DNA of 64,000 bases, taken from contig NZ_BSYI01000006.1 in assembly GCF_030270585.1 (NCBI RefSeq), forward strand, positions 62,001 through 126,000, given 5' to 3'. The notes under the pieces are model-generated. The model was not told the origin of the DNA and did no database searches. It worked only from the letters and a program-made list of their open reading frames with translations. This stretch comes from Paralimibaculum aggregatum (GTDB lineage Bacteria; Pseudomonadota; Alphaproteobacteria; Rhodobacterales; Rhodobacteraceae). The translations under genes were made by a program, and so were the position numbers. Position 1 is the first letter of the stretch. Each line of letters starts with the position of its first letter. Positions 44,584-53,366 of this stretch are shown here, in pieces.

Positions 44584-45753
44584 TCAATCCTCCGGCGCGG
44601 TGCCGGGCGGCGGCGCGGGCAGGGCGCCGGAGGCCACCAGCAGCGCCTCGGCCATGCGGTCGAAGGCCACCACCGAGCGGGCGAGGTCGTAGCGTTCGGC
44701 CACCCGCGCGCGCCCCGCCGCCGAGAGCGCCTCGCGCCGCGCCGGGTCGTCGATCAGCGCGCGCAATGCGGTGTGGATCGCCTCGGCCTGCGGCGCCTCG
44801 AGCAGGATGCCGGCATCGCCCACCACCTCGATGAAGCCGCTTGCACGGGAGGCCACCACCGCCGCGCCGCTCGCCATCGCCTCCACCGCGACGCGGCCGA
44901 AGCTCTCCTCGCCCTGCGTCGGCGCCACCGCGATCGCCGCCTGCGCCATCCAGCGGCGGACCTGCTCGTGGCGGGCATCCTCGACGATCTCGACCCGGTC
45001 GCCGGCGCGGGCCAGCACCCGGTGCACCTCGGCGGCATAGTCGGCATGGTCCGGCGAGGAGGCGATGATGAACACCGCGCGCCAGTCCGGCCGCTCGGCC
45101 AGCACGGCCTCGATGCCGAGCGCCGCCTCCAGCACGCCCTTCTCCGGCGCCAGCCGCCCGGCGAAGAGCAGGATCGGCGATTTCTCCGGTGCCGGCGACC
45201 AGAGCCGGCTGTCGACGCCGTTCGGCGTCACCCAGACCGGCGGCTTCAGCCCGGGCCAGTGCGCCTCGAAGCTCTCGCGGCAGCGCTGGGAGACGAAGGC
45301 GATCGCCGAGAGGCGGTTGAAGACCCGCCGCTTCCACCAGCCCGAGACGAAGTTGCGCGGCGGGTTCTGGAAGTTGTGCCGCACCAGTGCCACCGGCACC
45401 TGGCGGAACCGCGCGGCGAGGCGCGCCGCGGTGGGCAGGTGCTGATGCGCGACGATCAGGTCCGGCTTCTCCGCTTCGAGCAGCCGCTCGAGATGGCCCT
45501 TGGAGCGGCCCTGCGGCCAGAACCGCGTGCGGACATCGGTGAAGGGCGCCTCCACCTCCTCGGCGAAGACGGTGATGTTTGCGCGGAACCCGCTCCAGCG
45601 GGCGGTCTCGTGGATGTGCAGGTCGATCGAGGTCGCGGCGGTGGGGGAGAAGCGCATGTTTCGCGGCGCGACGAGCGCGATCCGCGGGCGTTCCGCCTCC
45701 GCGGCGGGCGGGCCGGCCGTGTCGGGCGCTGCGGCGGCATCGGGGCGCGCCAT
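44584..45753 (-). CDS. Glycosyltransferase family 4 protein
   Basis: A 389-residue GT-B enzyme. The N-terminal acceptor domain begins RPRIALVAPRNMRFSPTAAT. The C-terminal nucleotide-sugar domain has VTPNGVDSRLW, ILLFAGRLAPEKGVLEA, and the EESFGRVAVEAMASGAAVVA motif with the two conserved Glu. The opening and the PTAATSIDLHIHETAR segment resemble UDP-sugar transferases in capsule or LPS loci. The start at 45753 is the ATG that leaves a short Ala-rich tail before the fold; the frame is open upstream. Same strand as the exporter and the preceding methyltransferase. Confidence 0.9.
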   Translation of the reverse strand: MARPDAAAAPDTAGPPAAEAERPRIALVAPRNMRFSPTAATSIDLHIHETARWSGFRANITVFAEEVEAPFTDVRTRFWPQGRSKGHLERLLEAEKPDLIVAHQHLPTAARLAARFRQVPVALVRHNFQNPPRNFVSGWWKRRVFNRLSAIAFVSQRCRESFEAHWPGLKPPVWVTPNGVDSRLWSPAPEKSPILLFAGRLAPEKGVLEAALGIEAVLAERPDWRAVFIIASSPDHADYAAEVHRVLARAGDRVEIVEDARHEQVRRWMAQAAIAVAPTQGEESFGRVAVEAMASGAAVVASRASGFIEVVGDAGILLEAPQAEAIHTALRALIDDPARREALSAAGRARVAERYDLARSVVAFDRMAEALLVASGALPAPPPGTAPED

Positions 45754-46030
45754 CAGCACGCGGCCGCCCTTCGCGCCGGGGCCCGGACCGGGCTCGGGGC
45801 CACGCCGCGCACGCCCGGCGCAGCGGCGGGGTGCGGCGAGCCAGGCTCGGCGGCTGGGTGCGCGTGCGGCGGCATGTTCATTGTCTCGCCCTGCCCGATG
45901 CATCGCTGCGGCGGTGCGGAAGCAGTTGAGGCCGCCCCGGCCCCGCTGTCAACCGCCCGGCTGCCGCCGGTGCGCCCTGGTGCGTGCCGTCGCGGCGCGG
46001 CGCGGTTGCGCGGTCTCCGGGGCGGAGAGC

Positions 46031-47095
46031 TCATTCCTTGCGGCCCAGGAAGAGATGCGAGCGGAACGGCCCGTCGCGCCCGGCGGCGAAGTCCTCCTGC
46101 ACTTCGAGCGGCGCCATGCCGCACTCCGACATCAGGCGGAACACCTCGGGCTGCGGCAGCGCATGCATCTCCATCGCGCCGGAGCCGGTCTTGAGATCCT
46201 CGGCGAAGCCGTAGCGGTAGTGCCGGGCATAGGTCACCACCTGGAAGAGCGCGAGGCCGCCGGTGGCCAGCCCGCCGAAGATCTGCGCCAGGATCGCGCA
46301 TTGCACCGGCGGCGGGTTGTGCTGCAGCACCAGCCGCGAGAAGGCGAAGTCGTAGTCCTCCAGCCCGGCATAGTCCTCCACCGCCGCAACCCGGCGCAGC
46401 GTGACGTTGTCGATTCCGGCGGCGGCGAGCTCGCGCTCGGCCACCGCGAGATGCGTGGCGGAGATGTCGAGCCCGGTGACATGGGCGAAGCGCCGCGCCA
46501 GCGCCCGCGTGGCGCGGCCGACGCCGCAGCCGATCTCCACCGCGCGCATGCCGTCCGGGGCGGGGTTGCCGACGCGCTCGAGCGCGGCATCCACCAGCAC
46601 CCCCTCGACCTCCGCCGTGGCCTCGAAGGCGGCGCGGTTCTCCTCGAGGCTCTCGGGCCGGAAGAGATCATGGGTCAGCACCGACCAGTGCGCCGCGGTC
46701 TCGCCCATGGCGCGCCAGCTCTCCTCGACGCGGGCCCAGAGCTGGCTGGCCTGCGGCCCCTCGGCGCGGGTCTCCACCGGCCCCATCTCGGGCAGGATGC
46801 CGCGGGCCAGCATCAGCGGCACGGTGCCGGGGCGCTCGTCCGGATGCTTGGCGTGGTCCTCGTCCGAGGGCGTCTCCGGCGCGGCGACGACCCGGCGGGT
46901 CAGGTCCTCGGCGGCGAGCTGGGCGAACTGGGTGGCGAACTCGCGGCTCTTCAGCAGCGTGCGGCGCAGCGCCGCCTCGCTCTCGTAGCGCTGATGGAAG
47001 GCGAGCACCTCGGGGGTCTCGGGCTCCCGCCCGAGGATCAGGCGGAAGGCATCGCGCACCTCCCGCTCCGACAGGATCGCCTCTTGCGCCAACAT
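46031..47095 (-). CDS. SAM-dependent methyltransferase with DUF4214-like N-terminal segment
   Basis: A 354-residue protein. The class I methyltransferase core spans about 185-300: motif I AVEIGCGVGRATRAL, acidic motif II GLDISATHL, and a DYDFAFSRLVLQHN motif IV region. The first 50 residues (AFRLILGREPETPEVLAF, LLKSREFATQF) look like part of the DUF4214 fold present in the RTX proteins at 25-30 kb. The target is probably a sugar or lipid-linked glycan, given the four glycosyltransferases around it, but this is inference. Its upstream region is shared divergently with the HTH gene. Confidence 0.85.
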   Translation of the reverse strand: MLAQEAILSEREVRDAFRLILGREPETPEVLAFHQRYESEAALRRTLLKSREFATQFAQLAAEDLTRRVVAAPETPSDEDHAKHPDERPGTVPLMLARGILPEMGPVETRAEGPQASQLWARVEESWRAMGETAAHWSVLTHDLFRPESLEENRAAFEATAEVEGVLVDAALERVGNPAPDGMRAVEIGCGVGRATRALARRFAHVTGLDISATHLAVAERELAAAGIDNVTLRRVAAVEDYAGLEDYDFAFSRLVLQHNPPPVQCAILAQIFGGLATGGLALFQVVTYARHYRYGFAEDLKTGSGAMEMHALPQPEVFRLMSECGMAPLEVQEDFAAGRDGPFRSHLFLGRKE

Positions 47096-47215
47096 CGGTG
47101 TCTCCTTCGCCGCTGACAGTCAGCGGACCTCTAGCCCTTCGCCGGGCCAAGCTCAATCGCGCGCGGCAGCGATCGCCGCCGCGGCGCTCTCTCGGAAACT
47201 TGATACAGTGAACTT

Positions 47216-47237
47216 TACACCGGCGCAAATTCGTGTA
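47216..47237. promoter_or_regulatory. Inverted repeat in the divergent promoter region of the methyltransferase and HTH genes
   Basis: TACAC (47216-47220) and GTGTA (47233-47237) are inverted with a 12-base spacer, in an AT-richer 190-base gap. On the minus strand TTGCGC and TATCAA with 17 bases between them could be a promoter for the methyltransferase gene. The repeat would be a natural site for the adjacent HTH protein. All of this is suggestive only. Confidence 0.3.
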
Positions 47238-47290
47238 GCGTGAGTCCGACACCCTTTTTGTACGATTCCCGGGGATGCGGGCCGAAACAC

Positions 47291-47632
47291 ATGTACATGC
47301 ACAACCAGAAGACCAGCGAAGCCGATGTCCAGGCGCTGCGTCGGGCCGGCGGCCAGTGGCTCAAGGCGCTTCGCAACAAGCGCAACCTGTCGCAGCGCGA
47401 GCTCGCCACGGCGGTGGGCGCGGAGTACTACACCTTCATCTCCCAGCTGGAGAACGGCCGTGGCCGCATCCCGCCGGACCGCTACAACCAGTGGGCCGAG
47501 GCGCTGGGTGTGCCCGTTTGGACTCTTGTCTTCAACATTATGCGCTTCTATGACCCGGTGACCTTCGAAATCCTGTTTGGCAAGGACGGCGAATACGCTA
47601 ATCAGGCGGAGCGGTTCGAGATCCTGTCCTGA
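47291..47632 (+). CDS. XRE-family helix-turn-helix regulator
   Basis: A protein of about 113 residues. It carries a Cro/cI-type HTH (ALRNKRNLSQRELATAVGAE, then TFISQLENGRGRIPPDRY and WAEALGVPVWTLV), and a C-terminal tail ending in NQAERFEILS with an aromatic FYDPVTFEILFG stretch. I chose the first Met of MYMHNQ; a second Met two codons on, and an upstream in-frame ATG at 47240, cannot be excluded. It sits between the methyltransferase gene (divergent) and the acidic unknown protein (158 bases downstream) in the glycan locus and probably regulates it. Confidence 0.85.
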   Translation: MYMHNQKTSEADVQALRRAGGQWLKALRNKRNLSQRELATAVGAEYYTFISQLENGRGRIPPDRYNQWAEALGVPVWTLVFNIMRFYDPVTFEILFGKDGEYANQAERFEILS

Positions 47633-47789
47633 GGGTCGGAACGTCGTGTCGGCAGGCCCCGGGCCCCGCATGGCGGCCGAGGGGACGGACCGGCGGACGC
47701 GACGTGGCGGCCGGGGCCTTGCGGCCCGGGGCGTGACGACGAGAGACCTGAAGGCCGACGACATACAGGCTAGACCATAGGGGGCCCGG

Positions 47790-49490
47790 ATGACCGCATC
47801 GCTCGTTTCGCTGTTCCAGGCTCGGCATGGTTGGACCAACGAGGAGCGGGCCCAGTTTGCCCGCATCGAGCGCATCCTCGAGGATGCCGGCTTCGCGGTG
47901 GATGTCGAGCACGGGCTTTCCGACGAGGGCGAGCCCTGGTGCGTCTTCTGTTCGGCGATCACCGGCGACGTGATCATCCATGTCGCCTGCATCGACGGCC
48001 GCTTCATGTTCGACAGCACCACGCTGCCGCGGCCGATCGAGGGTGCCAGCTTCCAGCGCTGCGCCGAGCGCTTCTTCGAGGACGTGTCGCTGCCGATGCC
48101 GCTGTCCGATCGCAAGGGCCGCGTCTACATGCATCCCGCCTCGCTGCTCGCGAGCCTCTTCATCACCGTGCTGCTCTATGCGCAGGCGACGACCGAGGTG
48201 CCGCTGTTCGAGGCCGACGCGGTGGATGCCGACGATCCGGACGCCCCGGTCACCGCGGCGAATCCCTTCGCGATCAAGCTGAAGGCGCTGGCGCAGCAGG
48301 TGGCGGAGTTCGCCCATTCCTCCGAGAGCGGCGGCAACCAGCAGGGCCAGGGCTATGTGAACCCGGCGCTGGCGGCGATTCCGGCGGGCATGGCGCTCGC
48401 GGTGATCGCGATCGCGCAGGATCTCGCCCATGCCGAGCAGACGGGCCAGTTCCTCGAGGATGACGAGACGCTGCTGGCGCTCGAGAATCGCAGGGCGGAG
48501 GAGGAGACCCCGGTCGTCGCCGTCGCCGATGCCGAGACCGACCCCGCCGCGGAGGACGACCAGCAATCGCGCCTGCATGCGGATCTCGCGGCGCTGAGCG
48601 GCGCCGAGCAGGCCGAGGCCGAGGCCGAGGATGCGAGCGCGCGAGCCATGGCGCTCAGCGAGGCGGCGGATCTCGAGATCGACGCGATGCTGACGGGGCT
48701 TGCCGAGATGTCGGAGGCGGCGGGCTCGATGCTCGCGGCGATCATGCCCTCGGCGGCCTTCGATCTCTTCTCCACGCTGGCCGACGAGACCCGTATCGCC
48801 GAGGCCGGCGACGGCGGCACCGCGGAGGGCTCGCTCTCCGACAGCATCGGGGGCGAGCTGTTCCAGCTCTTTGCCGAGCTGCCCGGTGTCCAGTTTCTCG
48901 AGAGCCTCGCCTATGCCATGGGCGAGCGGGTGGTCGAGATCGAGGTGGTGCTGCTGACCGAGCCGGTCTTCGCCCGCTTCGAGGCGGCGCTGCTGGAGCA
49001 GATCTCGGGCGACACCGATCTGGCGCTTGCCGATGCGATCGACGGGGTGGTGGTCGATGACCTCGATACGCCCCTGCAGGGAACCGACGATGCCGTCAGC
49101 GGCGGCGACGGCGCCCATGCCGGCGGCCACGGCGTCATGCCCGGCCAGTATGCGGGCGGCGGTCTGGCGCGGCCCGAGCCGCTCGACAGCGACCGGGTGG
49201 TCTCGGTCGACGAGGCCAAGGCGCTGGTCTTCGAGTTCATGGAGGCGGTGGGCGACACCGGCATCTTCACGGCCGACGGCAAGTCGGTCGCCGGCGCCGA
49301 GGATCTCGACGACCTGATCGAGGGCCTGCTGGCCAGCGGGCACGACACCACCTTCTTCGACGGCTCGCTCTACGAGCGCGGCAGCGTGAATTTCGGCTCG
49401 CAGAACCTGCATGCCGAGTACATCTATCTCGAGGACAACACCAAGCTGACCTTCTACAGCCACGCGGCGGATTTCGACGGCTTCGTCTGA
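47790..49490 (+). CDS. Acidic protein of unknown function in the glycan locus
   Basis: A 566-residue protein that I do not recognise. The N-terminal 100 residues look folded (RIERILEDAGFAVDVEHGL, GEPWCVFCSAITGDVIIHVA) and carry two Cys. Two hydrophobic stretches follow (about 113-130, ASLLASLFITVLLYAQA; and about 190-212, NPALAAIPAGMALAVIAIAQ), which may be membrane helices. Residues 215-300 are Ala/Glu-rich and low complexity. The remainder is acidic with aromatic tail segments (YERGSVNFGSQNLHAEYIYL). There is no signal peptide at the start. It lies downstream of the HTH gene and 46 bases before the coiled-coil methyltransferase gene, so a role in the same surface-glycan system is likely. 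A matrix, scaffold or regulatory function is open. Confidence 0.7.
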   Translation: MTASLVSLFQARHGWTNEERAQFARIERILEDAGFAVDVEHGLSDEGEPWCVFCSAITGDVIIHVACIDGRFMFDSTTLPRPIEGASFQRCAERFFEDVSLPMPLSDRKGRVYMHPASLLASLFITVLLYAQATTEVPLFEADAVDADDPDAPVTAANPFAIKLKALAQQVAEFAHSSESGGNQQGQGYVNPALAAIPAGMALAVIAIAQDLAHAEQTGQFLEDDETLLALENRRAEEETPVVAVADAETDPAAEDDQQSRLHADLAALSGAEQAEAEAEDASARAMALSEAADLEIDAMLTGLAEMSEAAGSMLAAIMPSAAFDLFSTLADETRIAEAGDGGTAEGSLSDSIGGELFQLFAELPGVQFLESLAYAMGERVVEIEVVLLTEPVFARFEAALLEQISGDTDLALADAIDGVVVDDLDTPLQGTDDAVSGGDGAHAGGHGVMPGQYAGGGLARPEPLDSDRVVSVDEAKALVFEFMEAVGDTGIFTADGKSVAGAEDLDDLIEGLLASGHDTTFFDGSLYERGSVNFGSQNLHAEYIYLEDNTKLTFYSHAADFDGFV

Positions 49491-49536
49491 GCCGTCGCGC
49501 CGCCGCACCAAGCCCCGTCCGGACCGCGCAGCCTGC

Positions 49537-50994
49537 ATGCCCAGCGATGACAAAGCGGTGCTCCGAGTGCAGCGCCCCGACATGGCGACCCGGCTCGCCG
49601 CCGGCGCCCCGTCTGCGGGCGCGGGTGGCGGCGCATCCTCGCCGCAGGCCCGTTCCGGCCCGGCGCCCCAACCCAGCCCGGAGGCCAAACGGTTGAACCC
49701 CTTCAAGCGGCTCGAGCGCTACTTCTCCGCCTTCTTCAAGCTCGGGCGGCTGGCGCGCACCACCAAGGCCACGGCGCACAGCATCTCGGTGATCGAGCCG
49801 CGCATCGACGGGCTGACCCAGGATCTCTACGAGATCGGCGACATGGTGCGCCGGGTCGAGGGCGAGACGCGGGCGCTGCGCGACGGCGTCTCCGGCACCC
49901 AGAACGGCACGCGGCTCGATGCGGTGGAGCGCCAGCTCGACGCGCTGCAGGGCCGGATGGACAGCTTCGAGCAGTGGATGCAGTCGGCCGAGCCGCATCT
50001 CGCGGCGCTGGAGAGCCTGTCGGGCCGGCTCGCCGCCTATGAGCGCTATTTCTATCGGCTCGAGGAGGCGTTCCGCGACGCCAAGGAGACCAATTCGCGC
50101 CGGCTCGACGATCTCGAGGGCGAGATGTCCGCGCATATCCGCCCCGGCACCGAGCGGGCGGTGCGCGAGGCGACGCGCGCCACTGCCGAGATCGCCCAGG
50201 CCGGGCGCGCCTATGCCGAGCTGACCCGGCGGATCGACCTGATGCGCTTCCGCGGCGCCTCTGAGGCGGCCGGGGACACGCCCCCGGCCGAGGCGAGGCC
50301 GCCGCGCGAGGGGCTCGAGGCGCTGCTCGATGCCTTCTACGGCCGGCTCGAGGACCGCTATCGCGGTTCGCGCGAGGAGATCCGACGCCGCCTCACGGTC
50401 TATCTGCCGGATCTCGCCCGCGCCGCCGAGGCGACCGGCGGCAAGCCGGTGCTCGATCTCGGCTGCGGCCGCGGCGAATGGCTCGAGGTGGTGCGCGAGG
50501 CCGGGCATCCGGGCCGCGGCATCGACCTCAACCCGGTGCAGATCGCCGAGGCCAGGGCGGCGGGGCTCGATGTCGAGGTCGGCGATGCGCTGAAGGCGCT
50601 GGCCGAGGCGCCGGACGACAGCTTCTCCGCGATCACGGCGCATCACCTGATCGAGCACCTGCCCTTCGAGAGCGTGACCTGGATGACCCGCGAGGCGCTG
50701 CGCGCGCTGGCGCCCGGCGGCGTGCTGATCTACGAGACGCCGAACTGCCACAACCTGATCGTCGGCGCGCGCACCTTCAACATCGACCCGACGCACAACA
50801 AGCCGCTGCCTTCGGAGCTGCTCTCGGTGCTGCTCGACAGCGTCGGCTTCCACCCGGTGGAGATGCGCCCGCTGCATCCCTCCGAGACGCTCGACAGCTT
50901 CACCCGAGACAACCGCGCCGATCCCTACCTGGCGGAGCTGCTGTTCGGCCCGCAGGACCTCGCCGCCATCGCCACCAAGCCGGGACTCGGCTGA
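49537..50994 (+). CDS. Coiled-coil SAM-dependent methyltransferase (polysaccharide-modification type)
   Basis: A 485-residue protein. After a low-complexity N-terminal tail there is a long coiled-coil region (about 60-230: YEIGDMVRRVEGETRALRDG, LDALQGRMDSFEQWMQSAEP), then a class I methyltransferase domain (about 270-470). Motif I is VLDLGCGRGEWLEV, motif II GIDLNPVQIAEA, and motif IV region FSAITAHHLIEHLP with LRALAPGGVLIYETPNC. Coiled coils fused to a methyltransferase recall WbdD, which sets O-antigen chain length by capping the chain end. Here the order is coiled coil first, and there is no kinase domain. It overlaps the next gene as TGATG. Confidence 0.85.
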   Translation: MPSDDKAVLRVQRPDMATRLAAGAPSAGAGGGASSPQARSGPAPQPSPEAKRLNPFKRLERYFSAFFKLGRLARTTKATAHSISVIEPRIDGLTQDLYEIGDMVRRVEGETRALRDGVSGTQNGTRLDAVERQLDALQGRMDSFEQWMQSAEPHLAALESLSGRLAAYERYFYRLEEAFRDAKETNSRRLDDLEGEMSAHIRPGTERAVREATRATAEIAQAGRAYAELTRRIDLMRFRGASEAAGDTPPAEARPPREGLEALLDAFYGRLEDRYRGSREEIRRRLTVYLPDLARAAEATGGKPVLDLGCGRGEWLEVVREAGHPGRGIDLNPVQIAEARAAGLDVEVGDALKALAEAPDDSFSAITAHHLIEHLPFESVTWMTREALRALAPGGVLIYETPNCHNLIVGARTFNIDPTHNKPLPSELLSVLLDSVGFHPVEMRPLHPSETLDSFTRDNRADPYLAELLFGPQDLAAIATKPGLG

Positions 50995-53366
50995 TGCGCG
51001 TCGGCGTGGTGACGACCCAGGCGCCGTTCATCATCGGCGGCGCCGAGCGGCACTCGGCCAATCTCGTGGCGGCGCTGAAGGCGCGCGGGCACGAGGCGGT
51101 GGAGATCTCGATCCCCTACAAGTGGTATCCCGGCAGCGCGCTGGTCGATCATGTGCTGGCCGCCAAGCTGATCGACCTTGCCGATCTCGGCTATCCGGTG
51201 GACATGATGGTCGGGCTGAAGTTCCCCGCCTATCTGGCGCGCCATCCGAACCGGGTGTTCTGGATCCTGCACCAGCACCGCCAGGCCTATGACATCTGGG
51301 AGGCCGGCACCTCCGAGCTGCAGCGCGACCCGGACGGCGCCGCGGTGCGCGAGCTGATCCGCGCCGAGGACCGGGCGGCGATCGGCGCGCCGGGGGCACG
51401 GGTCTATGCCAACAGCCGCAACGTGGCGGACCGGCTGCAGCGCTATCTCGGGATCGGCTCGACGCCGCTCTACCATCCGCCGCCGAATGCCAGGCGGCTG
51501 CGCCAGGGCGGCTTCGGAGACTATCTCTACGCGCCCTCGCGGCTCGGGCCGAACAAGCGCCAGCGGCTGATGATCGAGGCGCTGCCGCATGCGCCGGGGG
51601 TGCGGCTCAAGCTGGCCGGACCGCCGGATGCGCCGGGCTATGACGACGAGCTGCGCCAGCTCGCCCGCGATCTCGGGGTCGAGGACCGCTGCGAGGTGCT
51701 CGGCGCGGTGAGCGATGCCGAGATGATCCGGCTCTATGCCGAGTGCCGGGCGGTGGTCTTCGTGCCGATCGACGAGGATTACGGCTACATCACGCTCGAG
51801 GCGATGCTCTCGGGCAAGCCGGTGGTCACGGCGCATGATTCGGGCGGGCCGCTCGAGTTCATCCGCGACGGCCAGGAGGGCTGGGTGGTGGCGCCGGAGC
51901 CGGCGGCGCTGGGGGCAGCGTTCTGCCGCGCCATGGAGGCCGATGCCGAGGCCATGGGCTCCGCCGCCCGCGCCGCCTATCACGACAAGCGCATCGGCTG
52001 GGACGCTGTGGTCGAGACGCTGACCGGCGAGCCCCTGCCGCATCCCGCCGAGCCGGAGGAGGGCGCCGAGCCCGCGTCGCTCGCCGTGCCCCCCTCTGGT
52101 GAGACCCGCAGCGTCGATGACCGGGCGGAGACGGGCGCGATCGCCGCCGCCGTCGCGCCGCCGATGCCGGAGCATCTGCCCTTCGCCAGCCTCGATGCGC
52201 TGCTCGAAGCCTATGACTTCGGCACCTATCCCGGCGAATGGGCGGCGCATGAGCCGCTGCACCGGCCCTATTTCCAGAGCCACTGGCAGCGCTACTGCTC
52301 GACCCTCGCATTGCTCGAGGGGCTCTCGCCCCGCGCCGTGCTCGATATCGGCATCGTGCCGCCCTTCCTCTTTCAGGGGCTGCTGGCGGCGGCGCTCCCC
52401 GAGGCGGAGATCGACGGCATCTGGTCCGACCCCCGCCCCCATGCCCAGCAGGTGCGGGCCAGGGCCGAGCCGGGGCGCGACCTCACGATCCGCCTGCATC
52501 CGGCGGATGTCGAGCGCGACGCCCTGCCGGTGGAGAGCGCGAGCCGCGACCTGGTGCTTGCCATGGAGATCCTCGAGCATCTCGCCATCGACCCGCTGTT
52601 CTTCCTCGAGGAGGCGGCGCGGGTGCTGCGCCCGGGCGGGCATGTCCTCGTCACCACGCCCAACATCGCGAGCCACCGCAACGCATTGAAGGCGCTGCGC
52701 GGCGAGGCGCCGCAGAGCTTCGGCCTCTTCGTGCCGGTCGGCGGGGTGCATGGCCGGCACAACCGGGAATACGTGCCGCGCGAGGTCGCGGCGCTCGGCG
52801 AGGCGGCGGGCTTCGAGACCGTGCGGCTGACCACGGCGGATGTCTATGACCGCCGGGTCGAGCCGGAGGCGGCGGCGCTGCTCGGGCCCCGCGGCGATCT
52901 GCATCTGCGCGGCGAGACGATCTTCTGGCTCGGCCGCAAGGCGGGCAGCCCGGGCCCGGTGCCGGCGGCGGTCTATCACGGCGATCCGCGCGCGCTCACC
53001 GGGCGGCTGGTGGCGGAGAGCCGGGCGGGCTCCAGCGTGACGCTTCGCGCCGAGAACCACGCCCGCAGCGCCTGGCCGGCCGACGGGCAGGGGGCGGTCA
53101 GCCTCTGTCTCGACTGGGCCGATGCGCGGCACCGGCTGGTGCATCAGGGCGCGCAGCTCGCGCTGCCGGGAGCCGCGCCGGGCGCGGCCGCGCGGCTCGC
53201 GCTCGATCTCGCCGGCAGCGGCGCGCCGGGCTGGCTGACGGCCGGGCTGTTCCAGGGCGGCGCCGGGCGCTTTGCCGGGGCCGGGCGCGCCAACACGGTC
53301 ACCCTTGCCTGCCCGGAGGACGCCTTCCTGCGCCTCGCCGGCGCCGCTCCGAACCCGGCGGCATGA
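50994..53366 (+). CDS. Bifunctional glycosyltransferase family 4 / methyltransferase
   Basis: A 790-residue fusion. Residues 1 to about 345 are a GT4 enzyme: start MRVGVVTTQAPFIIGGAERH, donor region PSRLGPNKRQRLMIEAL, and the acidic motif DEDYGYITLEAMLSGKPVV. A 45-residue linker follows. Residues about 400-625 form a class I methyltransferase (AVLDIGIVPPFLFQGLL, SRDLVLAMEILEHLAIDPLF, VLRPGGHVLVTTPNIASHRN); motif I is GIVPP rather than the usual GxGxG, so SAM binding may be altered. The last 130 residues look like a beta-rich domain (SVTLRAENHARSAWPADG, VSLCLDWADARHRLVHQG), perhaps a carbohydrate-binding module as in Wzt proteins. Overlaps on both sides indicate tight coupling. Confidence 0.87.
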   Translation: MRVGVVTTQAPFIIGGAERHSANLVAALKARGHEAVEISIPYKWYPGSALVDHVLAAKLIDLADLGYPVDMMVGLKFPAYLARHPNRVFWILHQHRQAYDIWEAGTSELQRDPDGAAVRELIRAEDRAAIGAPGARVYANSRNVADRLQRYLGIGSTPLYHPPPNARRLRQGGFGDYLYAPSRLGPNKRQRLMIEALPHAPGVRLKLAGPPDAPGYDDELRQLARDLGVEDRCEVLGAVSDAEMIRLYAECRAVVFVPIDEDYGYITLEAMLSGKPVVTAHDSGGPLEFIRDGQEGWVVAPEPAALGAAFCRAMEADAEAMGSAARAAYHDKRIGWDAVVETLTGEPLPHPAEPEEGAEPASLAVPPSGETRSVDDRAETGAIAAAVAPPMPEHLPFASLDALLEAYDFGTYPGEWAAHEPLHRPYFQSHWQRYCSTLALLEGLSPRAVLDIGIVPPFLFQGLLAAALPEAEIDGIWSDPRPHAQQVRARAEPGRDLTIRLHPADVERDALPVESASRDLVLAMEILEHLAIDPLFFLEEAARVLRPGGHVLVTTPNIASHRNALKALRGEAPQSFGLFVPVGGVHGRHNREYVPREVAALGEAAGFETVRLTTADVYDRRVEPEAAALLGPRGDLHLRGETIFWLGRKAGSPGPVPAAVYHGDPRALTGRLVAESRAGSSVTLRAENHARSAWPADGQGAVSLCLDWADARHRLVHQGAQLALPGAAPGAAARLALDLAGSGAPGWLTAGLFQGGAGRFAGAGRANTVTLACPEDAFLRLAGAAPNPAA

